Source of the DNA: Acidimicrobiia bacterium | Lineage (GTDB): Bacteria; Actinomycetota; Acidimicrobiia; Acidimicrobiales; Bin134 | Assembly (NCBI GenBank): GCA_022822905.1 | Contig: JAJDYE010000016.1 | Coordinates: 88,731 to 152,730 of the forward strand | DNA: 64,000 nt | Reading direction: 5' to 3' | Made by a program: the position numbers and the translations under genes | Notes under the pieces: generated by a model | What the model saw: the letters and a program-made list of their open reading frames with translations, nothing else | Databases searched by the model: none | Told to the model about the DNA's origin: nothing | In this document: positions 16,622 through 26,536 of the stretch, in pieces | Layout: each line of letters opens with the position of its first letter | Numbering within the stretch: the first letter of the stretch is position 1

Positions 16622-17455
16622 CTAGAACTCCATTCCCTCATAGGGATCGGTGGGGTTGCGGCGGGCCTCGATGTCGGTGAAGCGAACTGCGGCCGCTTCG
16701 GGAGTGATGTCATGGGTGAATACCCAAAACCGGTCCTCAACAATGGCGCTGACCACGTTGGCGGCAACCTGGGAAGGGGCAATTCCCCGGGCACTGAGCA
16801 TCTCCCGCATCGGGGTCATGATGGCGTTCTGGGTGGCGGTCAGCTCGGCATCATAAGGTCGGTTCCGCTCCGACTGAAAGATCTGGGTGTTCACTAAGTT
16901 GGGGCACAGGCAAGAGACCCCAACACCGAGAGGATGCACCTCCCGCCACAGCGACTCGCTCAACCCCACCACGGCGTGTTTGGTGGCGCAGTACATGCCC
17001 AGGGCGCTGTTGGTGACCAATCCGGCCTCCGATGCAGTGTTCACTATGTGACCTTCCCCAGCCTCGGCCAGGATCGGACCGAACGTGATCACTCCGTGAG
17101 CCACCCCCATCACGTTGACCCCTACGATCCACTCCCACTCCTCGGCGGTGGTCTCCAGCATCAAGCCGCCAGGCCCCACCCCGGCGTTGTTGCACACCAC
17201 ATGCACTCCGCCGTATGCCGACAGGGTTTGGTCAGCCAGGTCTTTCACCGAGGCCGCGTCGCTCACATCGCACAGCACGCCCAACACATCGGCACCTTCG
17301 GACTGGACGTTTGAAGCCGACGCAGCCAGTGCCTCCTCCTCAACATCGGCCATCACCACCTGCATCCCCTCGGAGACGAACTGCTTGGTCATGGCCAAGC
17401 CGATCCCGCTGGCCGCCCCCGTTACCACCGCGACCTTGCCCTTGAGCTCCTTCAT
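16622..17455 (-). CDS. SDR-family oxidoreductase
   Basis: From the ATG at 17455 it has 277 aa: MKELKGKVAVVTGAASGIG with the Rossmann glycine motif at about 12-19, NNAGVG, and the catalytic pair YCATKHA (YxxxK). The frame is open further upstream, but only antisense to the neighbouring SDR gene, so the ATG at 17455 is preferred. Classical SDRs of this length use NAD(P)H on hydroxy or keto groups. It is a single minus-strand gene, 45 nt from the PhyH gene start. Confidence 0.92.
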   Translation of the reverse strand: MKELKGKVAVVTGAASGIGLAMTKQFVSEGMQVVMADVEEEALAASASNVQSEGADVLGVLCDVSDAASVKDLADQTLSAYGGVHVVCNNAGVGPGGLMLETTAEEWEWIVGVNVMGVAHGVITFGPILAEAGEGHIVNTASEAGLVTNSALGMYCATKHAVVGLSESLWREVHPLGVGVSCLCPNLVNTQIFQSERNRPYDAELTATQNAIMTPMREMLSARGIAPSQVAANVVSAIVEDRFWVFTHDITPEAAAVRFTDIEARRNPTDPYEGMEF

Positions 17456-17567
17456 GACCTCGACCTCTCTTCTCTGCCTTCGGAGCCTCATATTGCCAGG
17501 GATAATTCGCAGTTGATGATTTCTGCGTGACTCAGCAGACAGGGCGACAAGCCGTAGGGTGAGGGGA

Positions 17568-18407
17568 ATGCTTGAGCCTGTTGTCGATCTCTCCGGTGCC
17601 GCTGTGATCGTTGCGGGAGCCGGAGGAGGAGGCATCGGCACTTGTTCCTGCGAGGCTGCTATGGCGGCTGGGGCCGAGGTCATAGCGGTGGAGCGGTCTC
17701 CAGAGGAGCTGGACAAGCTCGACTCGCTCACCCGCCCGGTGGTCAAGGTCCAAGCCGATCTCACCGCCCCCGATGCCCCGGCGGCTGTCGTGGATGCCGC
17801 GCTCAGCGCCCACGGCCGCATTGACGGATTGATCAACGTGGCCGGCGGCACCGGCATCGACGACTTCGGCCCCCTGGTGGACGTCGACCGCCAGGGCTGG
17901 GACCGGGTCATGGCCAACAACCTTCGCTATGTGGCATTCCTCAACCGCGAGGTGGCCCGAGCCATGATCGACGCCGGAACCGGCGGGGCCATGGTCAACG
18001 TCTCCTCGGTGAGCAGCCTGGCCTCCCAGCCCTTCCTCGCCGCCTACGGTGCGGCCAAAGCCGGGCTCAACTCGCTCACCCGCACCATGGCTGTGGAGTG
18101 GGGGGCCCACGGCATCCGGGTCAACGCCGTTGCTCCAGGCACCATCACCACCCCTCGGGCCGGTGATGATGAGTCACTCGAGGCGGCTAAGCGGGCCATT
18201 CCCCTGGGGCGCCGGGGCCATCCTGCCGAGATCGCCGCCGCCGCGGTGTTTCTGCTCAGCCACCAGGCCAGCTACATAACCGGGCAGGTGCTGGCGGTGG
18301 ACGGCGGCATGTCGGTGAAGCTGGCCATGCTGGGCGACGACAATGCCCCGGTCTTCGTCACCGATCCTGAGGTCAGGGCCCGAATGATGGGAAGCGATTC
18401 CCCATGA
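17568..18407 (+). CDS. SDR-family oxidoreductase
   Basis: The protein has about 279 aa. It carries a slightly unusual glycine motif VIVAGAGGGGIGTCSC in place of TGxxxGIG, then NVAGGTG, VNVSSVSS, the catalytic YGAAKAG and the C-terminal GQVLAVDGGMSVK typical of FabG-like SDRs. The ATG at 17568 is preferred, and a GTG at 17559 is also possible. Its TGA overlaps the ATG of the Nudix gene (4 nt), so the two are cotranslated. The divergent SDR upstream shares the 112-nt promoter gap. Confidence 0.9.
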   Translation: MLEPVVDLSGAAVIVAGAGGGGIGTCSCEAAMAAGAEVIAVERSPEELDKLDSLTRPVVKVQADLTAPDAPAAVVDAALSAHGRIDGLINVAGGTGIDDFGPLVDVDRQGWDRVMANNLRYVAFLNREVARAMIDAGTGGAMVNVSSVSSLASQPFLAAYGAAKAGLNSLTRTMAVEWGAHGIRVNAVAPGTITTPRAGDDESLEAAKRAIPLGRRGHPAEIAAAAVFLLSHQASYITGQVLAVDGGMSVKLAMLGDDNAPVFVTDPEVRARMMGSDSP

Positions 18408-19135
18408 GCGACGACAGCAGCAAGCGCCATCGGTTCTCCGACTGGGCCGGCCAAGACGACGACGCCCCCGAGCTGGTGGCCGCGGCCACGGTGGTGCTTC
18501 TGCGCGATGCCCCCGGAGGGCTGGAGACCTTGATGATGCGGCGCAGCTCCAAACTCAGCTTCGGCGGCGGGATGTGGGTATTCCCCGGCGGTCGAGTGGA
18601 CGACGACGACTACCCCGCGGAGCGGCCCGAGGACATATACGCCGCCAGCCGGACCGCAGCAGTGCGGGAGGCCGCAGAGGAGGCCGACCTGATCATCGCC
18701 GTCGAAGCTCTGGTGCCCTACTCCCACTGGGTGCCCCCCACCACCATCAACAAGCGGTTCGCCACCTGGTTCTTCCTCGCCCCTGCCCCCGCTGGCTCCG
18801 TAACCGTGGACGGCGGCGAGATCAAAGAGCACGCCTGGTGGCGCCCGACCGAAACTCTGGCCCGCCATGCCGCCGGCGAGATCGATATGGTCCCGCCCAC
18901 CTTCATCACGCTGATGGAGTTGGCCGAACACTCCACCGTCGACCACGCCCTGGCCGCCGCCCGCAACCGGACCAACGACATTCCCCACTACGAAACCCAC
19001 ATCGCCCTCGACGGTGAGGTCCCGGTGTCGCTGTGGCAAGGGGACGCCGGATACGACACCCATGACGCCGATGCGCCCGGCCCCCGGCACCGCCTCACCA
19101 TGCACGAGGGCGGCTGGCGGTTCGAGCGGACATGA
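18404..19135 (+). CDS. NUDIX hydrolase (NUDT19-like)
   Basis: The 243-aa protein contains TVVLLRDAPGGLETLMMRRSSKLSFGGGMWVFPGGRVDDDDY, then an insertion and AAVREAAEEADL, that is, a Nudix box split by a longer loop, as in NUDT7/NUDT19-type CoA or nucleoside-diphosphate hydrolases. The conserved REAAEE carries the metal-binding Glu residues. Possible role: CoA or acyl-CoA diphosphate hydrolysis, which would fit the acyl-CoA genes nearby. It overlaps both neighbours by 4 nt (ATGA). Confidence 0.88.
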   Translation: MSDDSSKRHRFSDWAGQDDDAPELVAAATVVLLRDAPGGLETLMMRRSSKLSFGGGMWVFPGGRVDDDDYPAERPEDIYAASRTAAVREAAEEADLIIAVEALVPYSHWVPPTTINKRFATWFFLAPAPAGSVTVDGGEIKEHAWWRPTETLARHAAGEIDMVPPTFITLMELAEHSTVDHALAAARNRTNDIPHYETHIALDGEVPVSLWQGDAGYDTHDADAPGPRHRLTMHEGGWRFERT

Positions 19136-20499
19136 CCCGAGGCAACTTCCGCCGAATCGTGGTCACCAAGTGGGCGGTGGCCGTGGTCACCCTGGTAATC
19201 ACGGCTCCCATCGCCGCCTGCGGGTCCAGCACCTCCCCTCAGGCCACTCCCACCGCCACGCCAGCTATCTCCCAACCCCCGACTACCGCCACCCCGCCTC
19301 CCGACCCAGGTCCGGTGACCTATGTCGATCCCGTCTACCAACCCGACGGCAACCGTATAGCCGACGGCTCCGGCCTGGGCACCGGGTTCATCCAGCAAAT
19401 CACCACCAAGGACATCAACCTGGGCGACATCCCGACCTGGGTCACCGGCACCAGCACCCTCGACGGAGATGTCTGGGTGGTGGCCTTGGCCGACGGAACG
19501 GTATACGGCTATCAGATCCCCATTGGGGGCCAGCCCTCCCCCATCGAGGTCCCCGGTGGCCGACTGGCCCCCGGCCAGTCGCCGGTGCTGGCCGTACAGG
19601 GAAACTCGGTGCGCCTGGCCACCACCCCGGCCAACGCATCGCCCAACAGCGTGCCGGTGTATCTGACTGGCAATCGAGCCGCCTACGTGGACAACCTTCA
19701 GCGACTCACCGTGCTGGAGCCCGACGGCACGCTGTGGCGCCCCGATCTGAAAGTGCTTCCCGACACCCGGGTCATCCAGATCAGCCCCGAAAAGGTGCTG
19801 GTGCTAGCCGGTCCCACCGACCGCTTCCCCCATTCCGCATTGGGCGACAACCTGGAAGCCACCTCCGTGGTGGTGGTCACCGTTGGAGTGAACGAGGTGG
19901 AGACCGTCTACCGGTCTGAGGACGACGTGATCGAGTCGGTGGCCCCTCTGCTGGCCGATGTCGACGGCGACGGCATCAACGACGTGGTGCTTACCCTCAG
20001 CAACGACCGCGAGGTTTGGATCGTGGTGGCCTCGAGCACCGGCGGCGGTGTGGTGGCGATCAGCGACCCGGTAGACCGATTGCTGGGCTGGCGCCACTTG
20101 GTGGCGGTGGGACCGCTCGGCCCCAGCGGCCAAACCGAGATCGCCGAAGTTCTCTACCCCGACGCCCAGGGATCGCTGAGGTTTCTGAGCCTGAGCGGGA
20201 ACAGATTGGGGGTTGTTGCGACACGGACGGGCTATCGGTCCCACGAATTCGGCACCCGCAACTTCGAGCAGGCCGTGGCCGCTGATGTCGACCGGGACGG
20301 CCGTGTCGAGGTGATCCTCCCCACCCTCGACCGCCAGCACATCGCCGGGGTCCTCCATGGCCCTGACGGGGCGGTGGACATGTGGAGTCGTCCACTCGGG
20401 GGCACGCTGGCCACCAACATCGCGGTGCTCATCCGCCCCGACGGCACCCTGTCGGTGGCCGCTGCCACGGTTGAGGGCTCGCTTCGCATCTGGCAGTAA
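19132..20499 (+). CDS. lipoprotein with FG-GAP-like repeats
   Basis: The 455-aa exported protein has a cationic start, a hydrophobic core (WAVAVVTLVITAPIAAC) with lipobox Cys, and a Ser/Thr/Pro-rich linker. The rest is beta-rich, with DVDGDGINDVVLTLS and DVDRDGRVEVILPTL, short D-x-D-x-D-G calcium-binding loops of the FG-GAP/VCBS propeller type. It is probably anchored outside the membrane. Its ATG overlaps the Nudix stop. The ligand is unknown. Confidence 0.8.
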   Translation: MTRGNFRRIVVTKWAVAVVTLVITAPIAACGSSTSPQATPTATPAISQPPTTATPPPDPGPVTYVDPVYQPDGNRIADGSGLGTGFIQQITTKDINLGDIPTWVTGTSTLDGDVWVVALADGTVYGYQIPIGGQPSPIEVPGGRLAPGQSPVLAVQGNSVRLATTPANASPNSVPVYLTGNRAAYVDNLQRLTVLEPDGTLWRPDLKVLPDTRVIQISPEKVLVLAGPTDRFPHSALGDNLEATSVVVVTVGVNEVETVYRSEDDVIESVAPLLADVDGDGINDVVLTLSNDREVWIVVASSTGGGVVAISDPVDRLLGWRHLVAVGPLGPSGQTEIAEVLYPDAQGSLRFLSLSGNRLGVVATRTGYRSHEFGTRNFEQAVAADVDRDGRVEVILPTLDRQHIAGVLHGPDGAVDMWSRPLGGTLATNIAVLIRPDGTLSVAAATVEGSLRIWQ

Positions 20500-20571
20500 A
20501 TGGTTGGGCGGCTCGTCTGGCCGCTGGCGAATCCTCCTGTTTCGATTTCCAGCCGGTAACTTCGGAGCCTG

Positions 20572-22953
20572 ATGGCTCCTGACACCGCCGCAACCCCGGC
20601 CACCGAAGTCGATCCGGCGCGGGGCCTCACCGCCGAGCAGGTGGCCGAGCGGGTGGCCGCCGGGCACACCAATCAGGTGCCCGACGCCCCGGTGCGCACG
20701 CTGCCCCAGATCCTGCGGGCCAACGTGTTCTCGCCGGTGAATGGGATCATGCTGGCGCTGTTCGCCGCCATCTTGGTGGCCGGGTTTCCCCGCGACGGCC
20801 TGTTCGTAGGGGTGGTGGTGTCCAATGCCGTCATCGGCGTGGCCCAGGAGATACGGGCCAAACGGGAACTGGATAAGCTGGCGGTGCTCAGCGCCCCCAA
20901 AGCCCGGGTGGTGCGCGACGGGGATGTGGCCGAAGTCGTCGTCAGCGAGGTAGTGGCCGACGAAGTGCTGGAGCTGGTCCCCGGGGACCAGGTGGTGGTA
21001 GACGGGATGGTCCTCACCTCTGCTGGGCTGGAGGCCGACGAGTCTCTGCTAACCGGGGAAGCCGACCCCATCGAAAAAGAGAGCGGCGACGAGCTGCTGT
21101 CGGGCAGCTTCGTGGCTGCGGGCAGCGGTCGCTACCAGGCCACCCGCATCGGCGCGGAGTCGTACGCCAGCTCGCTGTCGGAGGAGGCCAAGCGCTTCAC
21201 CCTGGTCAACAGCGAGCTGCGCCGGGGCATCGACACCGTGCTGCGCTGGCTGATCATCATCATTCCCCCCGCCTCTGCCCTGCTCATCCTGGTGCTGCTC
21301 GACACCGAGGACCGCTGGCAGAACGCGCTTCAGGGCACGGTGGCCGCCGCGGTGGCCATGGTTCCCGACGGGCTGGTGCTGCTCACCAGCCTCTCCTTCG
21401 TGGCTGGGGTGGTCGCTCTGGCCCGCCGCCGGGCGCTGGCCAAAGAGCTAGCCACTGTGGAGCTATTGGCCCGCACCGACGTGCTGTGCCTGGACAAGAC
21501 TGGCACCATCACCACCGGCCACATCAGCTTCGGCGATGTGGAAGCGCTGCCCGGTGTCGATCCCGCTTTGGTGGCCACCGCCTTAGGGGCCATGGCCCAC
21601 GCCGACGAGGCCCCCAACGCCACCATGCTGGCGGTGCGCGACGCCTATCCCGCGCCCGACGACGGCGACGGCGACACCGGCGGCTGGACACCGGTGGGAA
21701 CCACCCCGTTTTCCAGCGCCCGCAAGTGGTCGGCCATGGAGTTCCGCAGCCACGGCGCCTTCTACTTCGGAGCCCCCGACGTGATCGCCGGCGATCTCCC
21801 CGCGGTAATGGAACAGGTGGCGGTCCACGCCGAAGCGGGACGCCGCACCCTGTTGTTGGCCCGAAGCCCTGAGCCGCTGGCCGATGAGACCATGCCCGAG
21901 AGCCGGACACCTCTGGCCCTGATCTTGCTGGAGGACACCATCCGCCCCGATGCCCCCGAGATCTTGGCCTTCTTCCGGGAGCAGGGGGTGAACCTCAAGG
22001 TGATCTCCGGCGACCACACCGCCACGGTGGCCGCGGTGGCCCAGCGGGCCGGCATTCCCAACGCCCACAACCATATGGACGCTCGGGAATTGCCTGAAGA
22101 CACCGATGAGATGGCCGCCGCCCTGGCCGAAAACGCCGTGTTCGGCCGGGTCACCCCCCAGCAGAAGCGGTCCATGGTGGACGCGCTCCAGTCGAGGGGC
22201 CACACCGTGGCCATGACCGGCGACGGCGTCAACGACGTGCTGGCCCTCAAGACCGCCGACATGGGCATCGCCATGGGCAGCGGCTCGGCGTCCACCCGGG
22301 CGGTGGCCCAACTCGTGCTGCTCGACAACTCTTTCGCCACCCTGCCCGAGGTACTGGCCCAGGGGCGCAAGGTGATCAACAACGTGGAGCGGGTGGCCAA
22401 CCTGTTCGTGACCAAGGCGGCCTACGCCGTGCTGCTCACCGTGCTGGTGGGGATTTTCACGGTGGAATACCCGTTCCTCCCCCGCCATCTCACCCTGGTG
22501 GGCACCTTCTCCATAGGCGTGCCCGGCCTGTTCTTGGCCCTGGCCCCCAGCACCGAGCTGATCCGTCCTGGTTTCTTGGCCCGGGTGCTGCGGTTCTCCA
22601 TCCCCGCCGGGGTGCTGGCCGCGGTGGCTTCATTCTTCGTCTACGAGATCGCCCGCCGCCACGATGAAGTCACCCTGCCCGAGGCCCGCACCGTGGCCAC
22701 GTTCACCCTGCTGGGGGTGGGCCTGGTGATCTTGGTGGTGATCAGCCGCCCGCTGCGGCCGTGGAAGGTCGGCCTGGCCGCGGCCATGGGCGGGTCGTAT
22801 CTGATCGTGATGGTGTGGACGTGGGCCCGGAATTTCTTCGAGCTGGACGTGCCCCCGGCATGGATGTGGATCCCCACCATCGCCGCCGTCATGATCGCCG
22901 GTTGCGGGGTAGTCACAATCCCCCGAGCCTTGAGGAGATACCAGGACCAGTGA
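20572..22953 (+). CDS. P-type ATPase, CtpE-like cation transporter
   Basis: This 793-aa HAD-type P-ATPase has LTAEQVAERVAAGHTNQVPD at the N terminus, LLTGEADP (actuator TGE), the phosphorylation motif DKTGTITTG with Asp308, and the hinge GDGVND near 550-555. About ten hydrophobic helices are present, with PDG in place of PEG in the M4 region (AMVPDGLVLL). The overall layout closely recalls mycobacterial CtpE, implicated in calcium uptake. Metal specificity cannot be fixed from sequence. Its TGA overlaps the GTG of the next gene. Confidence 0.9.
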   Translation: MAPDTAATPATEVDPARGLTAEQVAERVAAGHTNQVPDAPVRTLPQILRANVFSPVNGIMLALFAAILVAGFPRDGLFVGVVVSNAVIGVAQEIRAKRELDKLAVLSAPKARVVRDGDVAEVVVSEVVADEVLELVPGDQVVVDGMVLTSAGLEADESLLTGEADPIEKESGDELLSGSFVAAGSGRYQATRIGAESYASSLSEEAKRFTLVNSELRRGIDTVLRWLIIIIPPASALLILVLLDTEDRWQNALQGTVAAAVAMVPDGLVLLTSLSFVAGVVALARRRALAKELATVELLARTDVLCLDKTGTITTGHISFGDVEALPGVDPALVATALGAMAHADEAPNATMLAVRDAYPAPDDGDGDTGGWTPVGTTPFSSARKWSAMEFRSHGAFYFGAPDVIAGDLPAVMEQVAVHAEAGRRTLLLARSPEPLADETMPESRTPLALILLEDTIRPDAPEILAFFREQGVNLKVISGDHTATVAAVAQRAGIPNAHNHMDARELPEDTDEMAAALAENAVFGRVTPQQKRSMVDALQSRGHTVAMTGDGVNDVLALKTADMGIAMGSGSASTRAVAQLVLLDNSFATLPEVLAQGRKVINNVERVANLFVTKAAYAVLLTVLVGIFTVEYPFLPRHLTLVGTFSIGVPGLFLALAPSTELIRPGFLARVLRFSIPAGVLAAVASFFVYEIARRHDEVTLPEARTVATFTLLGVGLVILVVISRPLRPWKVGLAAAMGGSYLIVMVWTWARNFFELDVPPAWMWIPTIAAVMIAGCGVVTIPRALRRYQDQ

Positions 22954-23783
22954 CCGACCACTACCAAGACATCGCCTATTCAGTGGACGACCGGGTGGCG
23001 GTGATCACGCTGAACCGACCCGAGAAGCTCAACGCCTTCAGCACGCTGATGGGCACCGAGCTGGCCGACGCCCTGCGCCGCAGCGATGCCGACGAGGAGG
23101 TGCGGGCGGTGGTCATCACCGGCGCCGGCCGCGCCTTTTGCGCGGGGGCCGACTTCTCCGGCGGACCAGGAGTGTTCGGCACCCCCAACCCCGACAGCTT
23201 CCGCTCTGACGCCCTGGAGTTCCACCCCTGGGACGTGCGCAAGCCGGTCATCGCCGCCATCAACGGCCATGCGGTGGGCCTGGGCATGACTATGGCCCTT
23301 CAATGCGACATCCGCTACATCGCCACCGACGCCCGCTGGGGCATCGTGCAGAACCGCCGGGGAGTGCTTCCCGACTTCCGCTCCCACTGGACCCTGCCCC
23401 GCACCGTGGGCCACGCCAAAGCGCTCGAGATTCTGCTCACCGGCCAGATGTACACCGGCGAAGAGGCTGCCCAGATGGGGCTGGCCACCGCCGCCCTGCC
23501 CGCCGAAGAGGTATTGCCCACCGCCTTGGAAACGGCCAAGGACATCGCTGTCAACGTTGCCCCGGTGTCGGTTGCCCTCAGCAAGCGCCTGCTGTGGACT
23601 ACCTCACCCGGCGACCAAGGGGTGATCAACGAGATGGAGCGCCGCATCCACCTCCACGTCATGGGCCAGCCAGACGCCACCGAGGGAGTCATGGCCTTTC
23701 TGGAGAAGCGCCCCCCGGAATGGTCACTCACCCTGGCCGACCACTGGCCCGACTGGATGCCCCCTGCTACAGAGGACGAGTAG
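22950..23783 (+). CDS. enoyl-CoA hydratase/isomerase family protein
   Basis: The GTG at 22950 overlaps the ATPase stop and gives 277 aa. It has the crotonase pattern: VAVITLNRPEKLNAFS, ITGAGRAFCAGADFSG (oxyanion-hole GAD), AAINGHAVGLGMTMALQCDIRYIATDARWG, and a GLATAALPAEEV segment. In the second catalytic region the usual Glu appears as RRGVLPDFRSHW, so the exact reaction (hydratase, isomerase or other) is open. It is followed 47 nt later by an F420 oxidoreductase gene. Confidence 0.9.
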   Translation: MTDHYQDIAYSVDDRVAVITLNRPEKLNAFSTLMGTELADALRRSDADEEVRAVVITGAGRAFCAGADFSGGPGVFGTPNPDSFRSDALEFHPWDVRKPVIAAINGHAVGLGMTMALQCDIRYIATDARWGIVQNRRGVLPDFRSHWTLPRTVGHAKALEILLTGQMYTGEEAAQMGLATAALPAEEVLPTALETAKDIAVNVAPVSVALSKRLLWTTSPGDQGVINEMERRIHLHVMGQPDATEGVMAFLEKRPPEWSLTLADHWPDWMPPATEDE

Positions 23784-23830
23784 AGGCACCCAAGACGAAT
23801 AGAGCCGCTGAAGATCAGTAGGGTCGGGCC

Positions 23831-24802
23831 ATGCGCATAGGCATCTACATGGACCTGCGGAACCCACCGGAGTGGCAAAAGCCCTGGCCAGACTTCTATC
23901 GGCAGTCGCTGGAGCTGGCCGCCCAGGCTGAGGAGTGGGGGGCCGACTCGGTGTGGCTCAGCGAGCACCACTTCTTCGAAGACGGCTATCTGCCCCAGCC
24001 CCTCACCTTCGCCGCCGCGGTGGCGGCACGAACTGAGCGCGTCAGGATCGGCACCGCGGTGCTGCTGGCTCCGCTGCGCCTCGCTCCCCAGATCGCCGAG
24101 GAGGCCGCGGTGGCCGACCAGATCAGCAACGGCCGGATCGACCTGGGGCTAGGTGCGGGCTACGTGTACGACGAGTTCGAGGCCTACGGGGCCGACCTGT
24201 CCAAGCGCTACACCACCACCGACCAGCGGGTGCGGGAGGTACGGGAGTTGATGGACGGCGGCGTCGTCACACCGCCGGCGGTGCAGAACCCCTTCCCCAT
24301 CTGGCTGGGGTACAACGGTCCTCAGGGCGCCCGCCGAGCCGGACGGCTGGGCTGCGGCCTGCTGTCGATCAACCCGGCTTCGCTGGAGCCCTACACCGAG
24401 GGCCTGACCGAGGGCGGTCACGATCCGGGTATCGCCCAGATGGCCGGGGTGGTGAGCATGGTGGTGGCCGACGACCCCGAGGAAGCCTACGAGCGCATCC
24501 TTCCCCACCTGGCCTGGCAGCTCAACACTTACCGGGCCGCGGGGGCATCGGGCACCGGCAAGACCCCCAGCCCGCTCACGGTGGAGAAGCTGCGGGAGCG
24601 GCGCAGCACCATGGGGGTCATCTCCCCGATGGAGGTGTTGACCCCCGACGAGGCCATAGCCCATTTGGGCCGCTTGTCGGAGGGCATCCCCATGGTGGAG
24701 GCCTACTGCTGGACCAGCATCGCCGGCATGCCCGACGACTTGGCCCATCGCCATACCGAACTGCTGTGTACTGCGGTGCGCGAAGGAGTAGCCGACCTAT
24801 GA
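23831..24802 (+). CDS. LLM-class flavin/F420-dependent oxidoreductase
   Basis: The 323-aa luciferase-like protein has MRIGIYMDLRNPPEW, EEWGADSVWLSEHHFFEDGYLP, RVRIGTAVLLAPLRLAPQIAEEAAVADQISNGRIDLGLGAGYVYDEFEAYGADLSKRY and PFPIWLGYNGPQGARRAGRLG. The SEHHF block resembles bacterial luciferase-like monooxygenases. The TGA overlaps the ATG of the following SDR gene (4 nt), so the two enzymes may act on one substrate. Confidence 0.92.
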   Translation: MRIGIYMDLRNPPEWQKPWPDFYRQSLELAAQAEEWGADSVWLSEHHFFEDGYLPQPLTFAAAVAARTERVRIGTAVLLAPLRLAPQIAEEAAVADQISNGRIDLGLGAGYVYDEFEAYGADLSKRYTTTDQRVREVRELMDGGVVTPPAVQNPFPIWLGYNGPQGARRAGRLGCGLLSINPASLEPYTEGLTEGGHDPGIAQMAGVVSMVVADDPEEAYERILPHLAWQLNTYRAAGASGTGKTPSPLTVEKLRERRSTMGVISPMEVLTPDEAIAHLGRLSEGIPMVEAYCWTSIAGMPDDLAHRHTELLCTAVREGVADL

Positions 24803-25626
24803 GCAACCCGTCTGAGAATCTGCCGCTGGCCGGTATGGCCGCCCTGGTCACCGGGGGTGCCGGCGGCATCGGCCGATCCACCGCCCGGCTTCTGGTGGCG
24901 GACGGCGCCCATGTGGTGATCGCCAGCCGCAGCGCGGGCCATCTCCAAGAGGTTTCCGACGAGCTCGGACCGCTGGCCGCCGAGGCAGGCGGCTCGATCC
25001 GCTGGACGGCCTGCGACGCCACCGACAGCGATCAAGTCCTGGCCGCGGTGGTGCTGGCCGCCGAGCCCACCGGGCGGCTCGACATGGCGGTTTCGGTCCC
25101 CGGCGGGGGCGCCATGGCCGCGGTGCTCGACTACGAGCCCGAGCAGGTGGCGGAGACGGTCAGCTTCAACGTGGTGGTGCCGTTCATCATGATCAAGCAC
25201 GCCGGAAAGCACATGGCCGACGCCGGAGGAGGCTCCATCGTGGCGGTGTCGTCCACCTCGGCCATCCAGTCGTGCCGCTTCTTGGCCCCTTACTGCGCGG
25301 GCAAAGCCGGCGTGGACGCCCTGGTGCGGGTGGCCGCCGACGAGCTGGGAGCCCTTGGCGTCCGAGTCAATGCGGTGCGCCCAGGGCTGACCGCAACCGA
25401 CACCACCCAGGGTCTGGTGAACAACGACTCGGTAGTGGCCCAGTACCTCGATCAGCAGCCCCTCCAGCGCATCGGCCGACCTGACGATGTCGCCGGAGCC
25501 ATCCGCTACCTGGCCGGACCGGAGTCGAGCTTCACCACCGGCCAGTTCATCACCGTTGACGGGGGCCACACGCTGCGCTCGTTCGTGGACTTCACCGACG
25601 TGGTGGCCGCCCGCTCTTCCTCCTAG
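24799..25626 (+). CDS. SDR-family oxidoreductase
   Basis: The protein has 275 aa from the ATG at 24799, which lies in the stop of the preceding gene. TGGAGGIGRSTARLL (glycine motif), ASRS, SVPGGG, SSTSAIQS, catalytic YCAGKAG, then VRPGLTATDTTQG and FTTGQFITVDGGH are all present. It is the last catabolic gene of this coupled block and ends 4 nt before the RCC1-lipoprotein start. Confidence 0.92.
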   Translation: MSNPSENLPLAGMAALVTGGAGGIGRSTARLLVADGAHVVIASRSAGHLQEVSDELGPLAAEAGGSIRWTACDATDSDQVLAAVVLAAEPTGRLDMAVSVPGGGAMAAVLDYEPEQVAETVSFNVVVPFIMIKHAGKHMADAGGGSIVAVSSTSAIQSCRFLAPYCAGKAGVDALVRVAADELGALGVRVNAVRPGLTATDTTQGLVNNDSVVAQYLDQQPLQRIGRPDDVAGAIRYLAGPESSFTTGQFITVDGGHTLRSFVDFTDVVAARSSS

Positions 25627-25630
25627 TGGC

Positions 25631-26497
25631 GTGTCACAGAGGCAGGCGCTAATCCAAAGAACCGCAGCTGGCCGTCTGGCGCTGACCATTGCGGTGATCG
25701 CAGTCTTGTTGGCAGCCTGCAATGTCGATGAACCCGCCTCCTCTGGAGAACGCTTCACCGCCGTGGCCGCCGGCAAAGATCATTCGTGCGGCATCCGCGA
25801 AGACAGCACTGTCCAATGCTGGCGGGCCGGCGGGAACGACCCCGGCTGGGCCGTCTACCTCAGCGGCAACTTCACCGTCATCTCCGCGGGAAGCGGCTAC
25901 TCCTGCGGGATTCGGGATAACGGTGCTGCCGACTGCTGGGAGGACGACTACCAAGCCGGCGTGGATCCACCAGATGGGCGCTTCGCCGCCATCTCGGTCG
26001 GAGTGCAGAGCACCTGTGGGATTCGAGGCGACGGCACGCTCCGTTGCTGGGGAAACCGGGTCGGCGATCCCGAGCCCGCAAGTCCCCCAGAAGGGCGCTT
26101 TGCCGCCATCTCCGCCGGCTGGGGCGATACGTCGTGCGGATTGCGAGAAGAAGGCACTGCGGAGTGCTGGGGAGCAGGGAGTTGGGCAGATCCGCCCGAG
26201 GGACGGTTTGCCGCCATCTCCGTCGGCCTGTCCCACGCTTGCGGGCTCCGAGACGATGGCACCGCCCAATGCTGGGGTGACAACACCGCTGGACAGGCCG
26301 ATCCCCCGCTCAGCCTCTATACCGCCATCGCAGCCGGTGCCAGCTTCACCTGCGGCATCCGCGACGACCAAACAGTTCGATGCTGGGGCCGCGGCGGGGT
26401 CGTCGATCCTCCTGGAGACCGCTTCATCGCCCTTTCCGCCGGACTCAGCCACGCCTGCGCCTTGCGCGACGATTACAAAGTCCGGTGCTGGGATTGA
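25631..26497 (+). CDS. RCC1-repeat lipoprotein
   Basis: The GTG at 25631 gives 288 aa. It has an N-terminal signal LALTIAVIAVLLAAC with lipobox Cys, then about seven RCC1-type blades, each carrying a variant of GRFAAISVG...CGIRDDGT..CWG. Cys pairs recur once per blade (CGIR and CW), which could form disulfides in an exported propeller. It is probably surface-anchored, and its ligand is unknown. It directly follows the SDR gene (4 nt) but is functionally distinct. Confidence 0.85.
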   Translation: MSQRQALIQRTAAGRLALTIAVIAVLLAACNVDEPASSGERFTAVAAGKDHSCGIREDSTVQCWRAGGNDPGWAVYLSGNFTVISAGSGYSCGIRDNGAADCWEDDYQAGVDPPDGRFAAISVGVQSTCGIRGDGTLRCWGNRVGDPEPASPPEGRFAAISAGWGDTSCGLREEGTAECWGAGSWADPPEGRFAAISVGLSHACGLRDDGTAQCWGDNTAGQADPPLSLYTAIAAGASFTCGIRDDQTVRCWGRGGVVDPPGDRFIALSAGLSHACALRDDYKVRCWD

Positions 26498-26536
26498 GTC
26501 ACGCGGCCTGACGACCAGTCGATAGTGTCTCGGCCC